This document shows, piece by piece, positions 1 through 7,394 of a DNA stretch of 32,641 nt. This DNA comes from Candidatus Aminicenantota bacterium. GTDB taxonomy: Bacteria > Acidobacteriota > Aminicenantia > UBA2199. Within the stretch, counting starts at the first letter, position 1. Each line of letters opens with the position of its first letter. The stretch lies in contig JAPKZK010000068.1 in assembly GCA_026393835.1 (NCBI GenBank), positions 1 to 32,641 of the forward strand. The letters are read 5' to 3'. Position numbers and translations under genes: made by a program. The notes under the pieces were generated by a model. That model was not told where the DNA came from, did no database searches, and saw only the letters and a program-made list of their open reading frames with translations.

Positions 1-1431
1 GCCTATGGTTTCGTACAGAAATATGCAAAACTCCTGGAGATCGATGTTGAAAAAGCAAATACCGCATTCAGCAACAAAAAAAACGCATCCGAAGTGATGG
101 TGACATTGTTAAGGTACTGTAAGATTCAAGAACGGAAATTATATGTCATCATCGATGAGTACGATAATTTCGCCAATACCATCATATCCGAATCCGGTGA
201 ACGGGAATTTGAAAAAATAACCCATGGAGAGGGATTTTTCCGGGCTTTTTTTAATGTCCTTAAAGCGGGCACTACCGATACCGAAGCCCCCATATCCCGG
301 TTATTCATGACCGGCGTTTCCCCTATCACCCTGGATGGCGTTACCTCCGGCTTTAATATCGCGGAACACATCTCCCTGGATTCCGATTTAAACGAGATTA
401 TGGGGTTTACGCGCACCGAAGTGGAAACCATGATCGACTATTACCGGCAAACCGGGAAAATTCGCCATTCTACCCCGGAACTGTTGGAAATGATGAGCCA
501 ATGGTATAACCATTACCGGTTTTCCCTCCACGCCTCCTCCGAAGTGTTTAACACCGTTCACGTCTTATACTTCTTGAAAGAATATATGAAAAACTCCCAA
601 TTTCCCCGCAGTTTCATCGACCATAACGTTGGGATCGATTATAAGAAACTACGCCATTTGATAGTCATCGATAAAAAAGGCGCCCCCGCCAGCCAAACCA
701 ACGGCAATTTCTCCAAACTCCGGCAAATCATGGAAAGCGATTCCATTCATTCCGCCATCGTCGACAGTTTCCCTGTCTATAATCTGGTCCGCCCGGAGAA
801 TTTTGTTTCCTTGCTTTACTATTTCGGCCTCTTAACCATTACCGGCATCGATGAAGAAAAAAAAGCCATACTTAAAATACCCAATGAATCCATCAAACGC
901 TTGTATTACGATTATATCAAAGAAACCTACGAGGAAACCGGCGCCTTTACACTCAATTTGAGCAAATATGAAGCCATGATGAAAGAGATGGCCTTTAACG
1001 GTCAATGGGAACCGTTAATCGAATATCTTGTGCAACAGGTTGATAAATCGATGGGGATAAGGGATTTAATCACCGGGGAAAGGGCGATCCAGGCTTTCTT
1101 GAATGTATACCTGGGGTTATCCGCTCTATACATAATCTATTCGGAAAAGGAACTGGAAAAAGGATATGCCGACTTGGTGTTGGAGCCGTTCCTGGCGCAA
1201 TATCCCCAATTGAAGTATTCGTATATTATAGAAATCAAATACATCAAACCCCAGGGGAAAAAGAAAACCCTTCCCCCGGGAAATATCAAAAAAGTGCGTG
1301 AAGAAGCAGAAGATCAATTGAAACGGTACAGCCTGGACGAAAAATTTCAAAAAGCCATCGGGCAAACCACGCTGAAAAAAGTAATGTTGATTTTCAGTGG
1401 TACGCGGTTGGTCTATCATGGGGAAATATAG
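1..1431 (+). CDS. AAA-ATPase-like / PD-(D/E)XK nuclease family protein, 5'-partial
   Basis: The frame is open from base 1, so the gene starts upstream of the window and about 476 codons are visible; the ATG at 94 is only an internal methionine. A Walker B-like strand (LYVIIDEYDNF) lies near the beginning of the visible part, and the P-loop should be upstream and is not seen. The C-terminal part contains a GYADLVLEP segment followed by YIIEIKY, which matches the D...ExK core of PD-(D/E)XK nuclease folds. This architecture corresponds to the AAA-ATPase-like plus PDDEXK_9 family, common in Bacteroidetes, spirochaetes and uncultured phyla. Its function is unproven; mobile-element or defence roles are often suggested. 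The stop lies 5 bp from the stop of the convergent NACHT-like gene. Confidence 0.85.
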   Translation, partial: AYGFVQKYAKLLEIDVEKANTAFSNKKNASEVMVTLLRYCKIQERKLYVIIDEYDNFANTIISESGEREFEKITHGEGFFRAFFNVLKAGTTDTEAPISRLFMTGVSPITLDGVTSGFNIAEHISLDSDLNEIMGFTRTEVETMIDYYRQTGKIRHSTPELLEMMSQWYNHYRFSLHASSEVFNTVHVLYFLKEYMKNSQFPRSFIDHNVGIDYKKLRHLIVIDKKGAPASQTNGNFSKLRQIMESDSIHSAIVDSFPVYNLVRPENFVSLLYYFGLLTITGIDEEKKAILKIPNESIKRLYYDYIKETYEETGAFTLNLSKYEAMMKEMAFNGQWEPLIEYLVQQVDKSMGIRDLITGERAIQAFLNVYLGLSALYIIYSEKELEKGYADLVLEPFLAQYPQLKYSYIIEIKYIKPQGKKKTLPPGNIKKVREEAEDQLKRYSLDEKFQKAIGQTTLKKVMLIFSGTRLVYHGEI

Positions 1432-1436
1432 TTCCT

Positions 1437-2672
1437 TCAAATGCCTCGTTGGAACTTCGACAATTCCCTGTTTATCGAATTCACCCGATATTTATTTATC
1501 CTTTTCATAAGGACAAAATCATCAAATAACGTAGGTTTCCTTTTCTTTAATTCTGCTTCTATTTTTGGGTCCAAACCTTTAACCTGGCAAAGCGACTTGA
1601 CATCGAATAACATTTCAACCGTTATATTTTTTGCGCCTGACAGCTCCGCTTCTCGCAAATTTGCCCGGCTGAGTTCGGCCCCTTTTAGATTGGCCCCATT
1701 GAGGCAAATCCCCCGGAGGGCCGCCCCCTTGAGATCTACTCCTTTGATATCGGTATTCTTGAGGTCTTCCTCGGAAATTTCCGGGACCCGGATATTTAAA
1801 TTTTTGAATATCGTATTATCAAAATCGAAAAATTTTTGGCAGGCTTTGAATTTTGAATTGGCTATCAGCATTTGCGCGATTAAGTTCGTCATGGGTAATT
1901 TTTTCCCCAGGTTGAGCCCCGGGTTCTCAATCAAATGCTTGGTAACCAGGAATTCCTGGATGCTGTGATGCGAGAAACGATAATCTCCACCGGAATTCCG
2001 GTTTAACAGGGAACGGCCTTTGATATCGATCGCCTTAACATGCTTAAGCTCGGCTATATCGTCGATCAAAAGGTCCAGGTCGGCTTCGGATATTTCTCGG
2101 ACGCCTTTAAGCGAAATTTCTTTCGCTAATATTTCGCAAACCCGGAAGAGTTCATTTTTAGGGACCCCGGATTTTGCTTCTTCTCTACACAGCCAACTAT
2201 CCACCAGTGCCTTATAAATTTTGTACTCGCTTTGTTCAGCCTGGATAATCGGGGAATCCATCAGTTTATCGATGTAAGACAAAAGCATGGGCCTGCACCG
2301 TAAAGAGCCCATTTGCCCGATTAACTCGTTTGCTTTTTTGATCTTTTTTTTGTGCTCGAAATTTAGTATTTTCCCTGGGAAACGTTTTTTTAAATATAAT
2401 TCGATTTTTTCATCGTTGAACAGGGACAAGTATTTGGCGGGGCACACGTATCCACCCAACGATATCAATCCAGGTTGTTGAAAAGGACTCTTTTCCACAT
2501 CGGGGAAAAATTGGGTGCGGCAGGTGATAATAACTCTAAAAAGGTGGAAAAGGGGACATACAAGAAATCGCAGCAGTTTTAGGAGCCGGAAGGCGTTCAA
2601 AACTGGGATATCCCGGTCCGGTCCTACAAATAGGGTGCACGCGCCGCGTGCCCAGCATGGGGGGGCTTGCAA
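1437..2672 (-). CDS. NACHT-type NTPase remnant with pentapeptide repeats (N-terminally truncated)
   Basis: Of 411 codons, recognisable homology starts only near residue 46, with RVIITCRTQFFPD, a sensor-1-type strand of NACHT NTPases. A helical region (LSLFNDEKIELYLKKRFPG) and a winged-helix-like end (YRFSHHSIQEFL) follow. Pentapeptide repeats of the A(D/N)LxG type come near residues 310-355 (KGVDLKGAALRG, NGANLKGAELSR, ANLREAELSG). The P-loop and Walker B strand that must precede this part are missing. The first 45 codons, from bases 2672 to about 2540, look like non-coding intergenic repeat sequence containing a GC-rich hairpin and a 'catgtcccc' type motif seen at other places in the window. 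I infer a decayed or rearranged STAND-type gene whose 5' half was replaced. A functional short protein is possible but unlikely to hydrolyse NTP. Confidence 0.6.
   Translation of the reverse strand: MQAPPCWARGACTLFVGPDRDIPVLNAFRLLKLLRFLVCPLFHLFRVIITCRTQFFPDVEKSPFQQPGLISLGGYVCPAKYLSLFNDEKIELYLKKRFPGKILNFEHKKKIKKANELIGQMGSLRCRPMLLSYIDKLMDSPIIQAEQSEYKIYKALVDSWLCREEAKSGVPKNELFRVCEILAKEISLKGVREISEADLDLLIDDIAELKHVKAIDIKGRSLLNRNSGGDYRFSHHSIQEFLVTKHLIENPGLNLGKKLPMTNLIAQMLIANSKFKACQKFFDFDNTIFKNLNIRVPEISEEDLKNTDIKGVDLKGAALRGICLNGANLKGAELSRANLREAELSGAKNITVEMLFDVKSLCQVKGLDPKIEAELKKRKPTLFDDFVLMKRINKYRVNSINRELSKFQRGI
2540..2672. repeat. intergenic repeat sequence fused to the NACHT remnant
   Basis: This stretch holds a GC-rich imperfect hairpin around 2634-2660 (GGGTGCACGCG ... 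CGCGTGCCC) and a 'catgtcccctttttcc'-like string on the minus strand. Similar strings recur at about 25224-25240 and 32615-32627. It replaces the expected ATPase core of the gene to its left, so it probably marks a deletion or insertion junction. Confidence 0.45.
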
Positions 2673-2784
2673 TTAGCGCCTATTTTTATTAAAATGAATC
2701 ATGCAAAATAAATATAAATGGCTGAACTTCATACCCTGTATCCTGTGCGTCGTTTCCCTGTGCGGCGCACAAGAAAAGAAAAAT

Positions 2785-2799
2785 AAGGAGGTCACTATG
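2785..2799 (+). promoter_or_regulatory. strong Shine-Dalgarno and ATG deciding the MBL hydrolase start
   Basis: AAGGAGG at 2785-2791 is followed by a 5-nt spacer and the ATG at 2797, inside a frame that could also start at 2701. It favours the short cytosolic form over the signal-peptide-bearing form. Confidence 0.65.
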
Positions 2800-3444
2800 G
2801 ACGTCGAACAGGTAAAAGTAGGACAAATGGTCGTATTCAGTTACATCGTTTCATGCCCCGAAACAAAAGAGGCCCTGGTCATCGATCCCGGCGGGGATGA
2901 GAAACTCCTGGCCCAAAAAATCAAACAAAAAGGCCTGACCCTAAAATATATCGTCAATACCCACGGCCATTCCGATCATACTTGCGGCAATGCCAAACTC
3001 AAATCCCTCACCGGCGCAAAAATCATCATGCACGAAATAGACGATAACCTCTTTAGAACAAAGGAAGCAGTGAAAATGATGCGGGGTATGGGTTTCGAAG
3101 CATCTCCGGCCGCGGATATCACCGTAAAAGACGGCGATGAAATAAAAATCGGCAAGGTTGCCTTGAAAGTGCTCCATACCCCCGGGCACACCCCCGGCGG
3201 CATATGCCTGCTGGCGGAAGGGCAAGTGTTCACCGGCGACACCCTGTTTGTCGGCGGCATCGGTCGCACCGACCTACCGGGCTCCGACCACCGGCAATTT
3301 ATGAACGCCATCCGCGACAAACTGGCGGCGCTGCCGGACGAAACCATCGTCTGGCCCGGCCATGATTACGGCCCCAGACCCTCCTCTACCATCGGCCTGG
3401 AAAAAATCGCCAACCCCTGGGTGCGCCAATTGATTTACCATTGA
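2797..3444 (+). CDS. MBL-fold metallo-hydrolase (glyoxalase II-like)
   Basis: This is a single-domain metallo-beta-lactamase-fold hydrolase of the hydroxyacylglutathione hydrolase-like group. The metal-binding motif THGHSDH (H56, H58, D60, H61), the later H of HTPGHTPGG, the bridging D of FTGDTLF and the C-terminal H of VWPGHDYGP are all present. I chose the ATG at 2797 because a perfect AAGGAGG (2785-2791) lies 5 nt before it, giving 215 residues, the usual length for this group. The same frame is open upstream to an ATG at 2701. The extra 32 residues look like a signal peptide (lysines, then WLNFIPCILCVVSLCGAQ) but have no Shine-Dalgarno sequence. Substrate is unknown; thioester or glutathione-type substrates are family-level guesses. 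The stop is 14 bp before the preferred ispE start. Confidence 0.88.
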   Translation: MDVEQVKVGQMVVFSYIVSCPETKEALVIDPGGDEKLLAQKIKQKGLTLKYIVNTHGHSDHTCGNAKLKSLTGAKIIMHEIDDNLFRTKEAVKMMRGMGFEASPAADITVKDGDEIKIGKVALKVLHTPGHTPGGICLLAEGQVFTGDTLFVGGIGRTDLPGSDHRQFMNAIRDKLAALPDETIVWPGHDYGPRPSSTIGLEKIANPWVRQLIYH

Positions 3445-3458
3445 CGATTATTCAACCG

Positions 3459-4403
3459 ATGACCCAATTGAAATCCTTTGCCAAAATCAACCTGGGCCTG
3501 GAAATCCTGGGGAAACGTCCGGACGGCTACCATAACCTTAAAACCGTCTTCCAGACCATCGATCTCTTCGATACCCTCCGGGTAACGGAAAACGAAAACC
3601 GCTCCGGGGCAATTCATCTGACCGGGGATGAACCGTCCATCGAATGGAACGAACATAACACCATCCGGCGGGCCCTCGATGCCGTCTATGAACAATATAA
3701 CCTCCGGCAGGGATTCGATATATCGGTTAAGAAACGAATCCCCCCCGGTTCCGGGCTGGGGGGCGGCAGCAGCAACGCCGCGGTTATGCTGCTGTTCCTA
3801 AACGACTATTTCAAATTGAATTTAACCCTGGAAGAATTGATCGACATTGGCATGAAAATCGGGGCCGATGTTCCCTTTTTCCTCGTGGGCGGAACCGCCC
3901 TGGCCGAAGGCATCGGCGAAAAATTAACTCCCCTGGAAGACAGTGAAGAAAAACGGGTGGACATCGTTATACCAACCGTTCACGTATCTACCCGATTAAT
4001 TTTTTCTCACTTTAACTTGACATCTAAGCCAATAAACAGTAAAATAACTATCTTTGTGAAATCCAAAAATTATACGATTTTGGAAAATCACCTGGAGAAA
4101 GTTACATTTGAGTTATTCCCGGAAGTGGGAGTGATCAAAGACAAAATGAAAAAATCGGCGTATAATTTAGTATCCATGAGCGGCAGCGGTTCTGCGGTAT
4201 ACGGCATCGCCGGGAGACAGGAACCGGGAGAAGATTTATACAGTTTGAAAAGCCGCTTCCCTAACGCCAACGTATTTGTCTCCGGGACCATCGGACGAAA
4301 ACAATATTTTAATAGAATTGGGGCGTCGCCAAGCGGTAAGGCATCGGTTTTTGGAGCCGACACGACGGAGGTTCGAATCCTCCCGCCCCAGTATTACCTA
4401 TAA
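3459..4403 (+). CDS. ispE: 4-diphosphocytidyl-2-C-methyl-D-erythritol kinase
   Basis: IspE phosphorylates CDP-methylerythritol in the MEP isoprenoid pathway (GHMP kinase fold, cytosolic). Visible motifs are SFAKINLGL with K9, the ATP-binding loop PPGSGLGGGSSNAAV at residues 95-109, catalytic D137 in GADVPFF, and the C-terminal GHMP motif MSGSGSAVYG. The ATG at 3459 fits the family N-terminus; a TTG at 3441 overlapping the preceding stop is the alternative. The normal C-terminus should lie near SGTIGRKQYFN, but no in-frame stop occurs there. The frame continues through the whole tRNA-Gln gene and ends at TAA 4401-4403, so roughly the last 28 residues are tRNA-derived. A TAA TAG pair is present just before the tRNA in another frame, so a small frameshift relative to an ancestor is possible. 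Confidence 0.93.
   Translation: MTQLKSFAKINLGLEILGKRPDGYHNLKTVFQTIDLFDTLRVTENENRSGAIHLTGDEPSIEWNEHNTIRRALDAVYEQYNLRQGFDISVKKRIPPGSGLGGGSSNAAVMLLFLNDYFKLNLTLEELIDIGMKIGADVPFFLVGGTALAEGIGEKLTPLEDSEEKRVDIVIPTVHVSTRLIFSHFNLTSKPINSKITIFVKSKNYTILENHLEKVTFELFPEVGVIKDKMKKSAYNLVSMSGSGSAVYGIAGRQEPGEDLYSLKSRFPNANVFVSGTIGRKQYFNRIGASPSGKASVFGADTTEVRILPPQYYL
4319..4391 (+). tRNA. tRNA-Gln (anticodon TTG)
   Basis: A complete cloverleaf can be drawn. The acceptor stem TGGGGCG/CGCCCCA is perfectly paired. The D arm has the conserved AAGCGGTAAGG loop region. The anticodon stem TCGGT/GCCGA encloses loop TTTTGGA with anticodon TTG. The T stem GGAGG/CCTCC has loop TTCGAAT. The discriminator base is G and the 3' CCA is not encoded. 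The gene lies on the same strand as ispE, wholly inside its open frame, and ends 14 bp before the prs start codon. Confidence 0.95.
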
Positions 4404-4405
4404 CC

Positions 4406-5353
4406 ATGTGCAATAGCGACCAATACTTAATTTTTTCAGGCTCATCCAATGTGGCCCTGGCGGAAAATATCGTCGGCCACCTGGGCAAAGAACTGGGAAA
4501 ATCCAACCTGAGCGTTTTTTCCGACGGTGAAATCCGTTTCCAGAGCCTGGAAAATGTACGCGGCGCCGATGTCTTTGTCGTCCAATCCATGGCCAGCGAG
4601 ACCAATTTTAATATCATGGAACTCCTTTTAATGGCGGATGCCTTCAAAAGGGCTTCGGCCAGGCGGATTACCGCGGTGATATCCTATTATGCCTATGCCA
4701 GGCAAGATCGCAAAGATCGACCCAGGGTGCCGATATCCGCCAAACTTATCGCCGATCTACTGGAAACAGCCGGTTTTTCACGGGTCCTGACCATCGATTT
4801 ACACGCCAACCAGATACAGGGCTTCTTCAATATCCCCGTGGATAATCTAATGGCCCTGCCCAGCTTTATTTCCCACTTTGAAAAAGAAAAACTGGAAAAC
4901 GTGGTGGCGGTTTCACCGGACGCCGGCGGGGTTGAACGGGCCCGGATGTTCTCGCAGCGGCTCCACGGCGACCTGGCCATCGCCTATAAACGACGCCCCG
5001 AACCCAACGTGGCCAAAGTGATGAACATCATCGGCGAAGTCGAAGGCAAAGACGCCATTATCGTCGATGATATGATCGATACCGCCGGTACATTGGTGGA
5101 AACCGTCTCGGTATTGAAGAAAATGGGCGCGCGCCGGGTTTTCGCCGTTTGTACCCACGGCCTCTTTTCCGGCCCGGCCATCGAACGTATCGAAGCTTCA
5201 CCCCTGGAAAAAGTGTTTGTCTCCGATACCGTCCCCTTAACGGACTGCAAAGAAAACTGCGAAAAAATCAAAGTGATATCCGTATCGAAATTATTTGCTG
5301 ATGCCATCGAAAGCATACACAATGAAACTTCGGTATCAAATCTATTTTTATAA
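4406..5353 (+). CDS. prs: ribose-phosphate pyrophosphokinase
   Basis: Prs makes PRPP from ribose 5-phosphate and ATP for nucleotide, His and Trp synthesis. The 315 residues match the class I family length. The ATP-site motif SYYAYARQDRK is at residues 93-103, the metal/PRPP region SPDAGGVERAR at 170-180, and the PRPP-binding loop VDDMIDTAGT at 220-229. No Shine-Dalgarno precedes the ATG. After tRNA-Gln 3' processing the prs message would keep a leader of only about 14 nt, so prs translation may depend on tRNA excision. It sits between tRNA-Gln and rplY, a layout known from several bacterial groups. Confidence 0.97.
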   Translation: MCNSDQYLIFSGSSNVALAENIVGHLGKELGKSNLSVFSDGEIRFQSLENVRGADVFVVQSMASETNFNIMELLLMADAFKRASARRITAVISYYAYARQDRKDRPRVPISAKLIADLLETAGFSRVLTIDLHANQIQGFFNIPVDNLMALPSFISHFEKEKLENVVAVSPDAGGVERARMFSQRLHGDLAIAYKRRPEPNVAKVMNIIGEVEGKDAIIVDDMIDTAGTLVETVSVLKKMGARRVFAVCTHGLFSGPAIERIEASPLEKVFVSDTVPLTDCKENCEKIKVISVSKLFADAIESIHNETSVSNLFL

Positions 5354-5366
5354 AATGAGGTGAACA

Positions 5367-6065
5367 ATGGAAAACGTTATGACGCTTAAAGCTGACCCAA
5401 GACATGAAGTGGGCAAAAAAATTGCGAAAAAACTAAGAAAAGAAGGCCGCATCCCGGCCATTATTTATGGTGAAGACACCGAATCCATACCCATTTCGCT
5501 GGCGGTAAAAGATATCAAAACTATTTTGAAAAGCGGAAGCGGTGAAAATACAGTCCTGAGAATTCATCGGGAGGATGTCCAGGTCGATGCCATGTTGAAA
5601 GAAGTCCAGTTCGACTACCTGTCGGACAACATTATCCATGCGGACCTAATTCGCATCGATCTTAATAAACCCGTGAATGTCAATGTGCCTGTGCTGGTTA
5701 CCGGCGACCCCGTGGGTGTAAAAGTGGACGGCGGTTTCTTTGAATTTGTTACCAGGGAAATCAAAATCAGGTGCCTGCCCACGAAAATCCCAAAAGAATT
5801 TAAACTGGATGTCGGGGACCTGCATGTGGGACACTCGATAAAAGCCGGGGATATCAAGGCCGAAGAAGGAATTAAGATACTGACCGATCCCCATCAGGTG
5901 ATTTGCGCCGTGACCTCGAGGGCCATCATTGAAGAAGTCGCTAAAGAAGTCGCGGCAGAAGGCGTTGCAGCCGAAGGTGAAAAACCGGAAGAAGCCGCTG
6001 GAAAAGATAAAGATAAAGATAAAGATAAAGATAAAGATAAAACCAAAGCTAAAGCTAAAGAATAG
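5367..6065 (+). CDS. rplY: 50S ribosomal protein L25 (CTC/TL5 type)
   Basis: L25/TL5/CTC binds 5S rRNA on the large subunit. The N-terminal L25 domain (KADPRHEVGKKIAKKLRKEG...IPAIIYGE) and the longer C-terminal TL5-type beta domain (PVNVNVPVLVTGDPVGVKVDGG) are both present; 232 residues is a normal size for the long form. GAGGTG precedes the ATG. The tail from about residue 190 is low complexity: alanine/glutamate-rich, then six Lys-Asp pairs encoded by a perfect hexanucleotide repeat, then KAKAKE. In many bacteria the next gene is pth, but here rpsF follows after 96 bp. Confidence 0.95.
   Translation: MENVMTLKADPRHEVGKKIAKKLRKEGRIPAIIYGEDTESIPISLAVKDIKTILKSGSGENTVLRIHREDVQVDAMLKEVQFDYLSDNIIHADLIRIDLNKPVNVNVPVLVTGDPVGVKVDGGFFEFVTREIKIRCLPTKIPKEFKLDVGDLHVGHSIKAGDIKAEEGIKILTDPHQVICAVTSRAIIEEVAKEVAAEGVAAEGEKPEEAAGKDKDKDKDKDKDKTKAKAKE
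6003..6038 (+). repeat. hexanucleotide microsatellite (AAAGAT)x6 in rplY
   Basis: Six perfect copies of AAAGAT encode six Lys-Asp pairs in the L25 tail. The unit is two codons long, so copy-number change would alter tail length without breaking the frame. Confidence 0.9.
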
Positions 6066-6161
6066 AGTACGAACTGAACTCTTTGCCTTCTCTTTCTGCA
6101 TTTATTTATTAAATAGCGAAACAGGGCGGGCTGAATAAACCATAAGGAGGTTTTACATAGG

Positions 6162-6605
6162 ATGAAACGAAAGTATGAAATCGGGTTTGTCATCAACCCG
6201 GAAGCAACCGAAGAAGAAGTAAAAAAAATCATCGATTCCATCGTGGTCATTGTGAAAAAGGCCAATGGAACTATCGAGAACATCGATGAATGGGGCAGGC
6301 GAAAATTGGCATATACCATTTCTAAACACAATGAAGGCATCTACGTGTTTATTAATACCGATGTCGTGGGCTCTGTTTTTATCGATATCGAAAGACGATT
6401 AAAACTGACGGAAAAGGTTATGCGGTTTGTTGTCTTGCGACTGGATGAAAGGCTGAAAAAAGCCAATAAGCTGGTCAAAAAGTGGAAACGATCGGAAAGA
6501 ATGTCGAAACGGGTCCCGGAAGGCCGCGATGAAGGCCTGGGGAATGATGGATCGGGACGTCGCCGCGATGATGATGATGATATGGAGGTAGACGATGAAG
6601 AATAA
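6162..6605 (+). CDS. rpsF: 30S ribosomal protein S6
   Basis: S6 forms a heterodimer with S18 on the 30S platform. The core is typical: YEIGFVINPEATEEEV at the N-terminus, WGRRKLAYTISKHNEGIYVFI in the middle and LTEKVMRFVVLRLDE near residue 90. AAGGAGG at 6144-6150 precedes the ATG with an 11-nt spacer. About 40 residues after the core form a hydrophilic tail ending in an acidic stretch (DDDDDMEVDDEE), partly encoded by five GAT codons at 6567-6581. The end overlaps rpsR by 11 bp, consistent with coupled translation of the partner proteins. Confidence 0.95.
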   Translation: MKRKYEIGFVINPEATEEEVKKIIDSIVVIVKKANGTIENIDEWGRRKLAYTISKHNEGIYVFINTDVVGSVFIDIERRLKLTEKVMRFVVLRLDERLKKANKLVKKWKRSERMSKRVPEGRDEGLGNDGSGRRRDDDDDMEVDDEE

Positions 6606-6897
6606 TCAAAATTCCCCTGCCGGCAGCGGCAGCGGCAGCGGCAGCGCCGGTGCACCCAAATACCAGAAAAAGTTCTATTTTTCCCGGAGAAAGTATTGCG
6701 TCTTCTGCAAAGATAGGGTCAAACTCATCGATTATAAAAATTACAAAACCCTTGAAAACTTTGTGCTGGAAACAGGCAAAATTCTTCCCGCCCGGGTGAC
6801 AGGCACCTGTTATTACCACCAGAAACAACTTTCCAAAGCCATCAAGCGCGCCAGGCACATGGCTTTTATAAAATTCGTCGAACCCAAGAGAGGTTGA
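6595..6897 (+). CDS. rpsR: 30S ribosomal protein S18
   Basis: S18 is the S6 partner in the small subunit. The conserved core is RRKYCVFCKDRVKLIDYKNYKTLENFV, then ILPARVTGTCYYHQKQLSKAIKRARHMAFI. C-x2-C plus a later Cys suggest the zinc-binding (C+) form. The first 22 residues are a Gly/Ser linker, partly encoded by four perfect GGCAGC repeats at 6622-6645, unusual for this small protein. It overlaps rpsF at its 5' end, and its stop is 2 bp before the rplI ATG. Confidence 0.96.
   Translation: MKNNQNSPAGSGSGSGSAGAPKYQKKFYFSRRKYCVFCKDRVKLIDYKNYKTLENFVLETGKILPARVTGTCYYHQKQLSKAIKRARHMAFIKFVEPKRG
6622..6645 (+). repeat. hexanucleotide microsatellite (GGCAGC)x4 in rpsR
   Basis: Four perfect GGCAGC units encode Gly-Ser repeats in the N-terminal extension of S18. 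Confidence 0.85.
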
Positions 6898-6899
6898 CC

Positions 6900-7394
6900 A
6901 TGAAAGTGATATTAAATGAAAATGTAGACAATGTAGGGAAGTTGGGCGACATCGTTGAGGTGAAAGCCGGGTTCGCCAGGAATTATTTATTACCCAGGCG
7001 CCTGGTCCTGAAACCCACGAAACATAACGTGGAATTGCTGAAATTCAAAAAAATAAAAGCCGCCAAAAAATTAGAACTGGAAAAATTGTCCGCCGCGGAA
7101 CTGAAAAAGAAACTGGAAGAAATCACCCTGACCATTAAAAAGAAAGCCGGCGAAACCGACACCCTCTTCGGTTCCGTGACTGCCATGGAGATCGAAAGTA
7201 AATTGGCGGAAGCGGGTATCTCTATCGAACGGAAAAAATTCCACCTGGAAGAGCCCATTAAAAAATTAGGTAGTTATATTTGTAAGATACGGTTGGTGGA
7301 GGATATTGAAGCGGATCTTAAAATCGAGGTAACCAGGGACAGCGACAGCGAAGGAGAGGAAGCGGATAAAGACATCGATACCAGCGAAAAGTGA
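6900..7394 (+). CDS. rplI: 50S ribosomal protein L9
   Basis: L9 binds 23S rRNA and helps frame maintenance. The N-terminal domain MKVILNENVDNVGKLGDIVEVKAGFARNYLLPR is diagnostic; a central helix rich in Lys/Glu and a C-terminal domain (LFGSVTAMEI...) follow. I use the ATG at 6900, with AGAGAGG just upstream, rather than a TTG two codons earlier. The 164-residue product has an extra acidic tail (SDSEGEEADKDIDTSEK) beyond the usual end. The stop overlaps the dnaB GTG start by 4 bp. Confidence 0.95.
   Translation: MKVILNENVDNVGKLGDIVEVKAGFARNYLLPRRLVLKPTKHNVELLKFKKIKAAKKLELEKLSAAELKKKLEEITLTIKKKAGETDTLFGSVTAMEIESKLAEAGISIERKKFHLEEPIKKLGSYICKIRLVEDIEADLKIEVTRDSDSEGEEADKDIDTSEK

Noticed and set aside
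5894..6340. Minus-strand frame with a Leu-Ser repeat opposite rplY
   Set aside because: It is the reverse complement of the AAAGAT microsatellite and the flanking ribosomal genes.
6003..6645. Phase variation of ribosomal proteins through repeat slippage
   Set aside because: The hexamer and trinucleotide units keep the frame, so slippage changes tail length but would not switch genes off.
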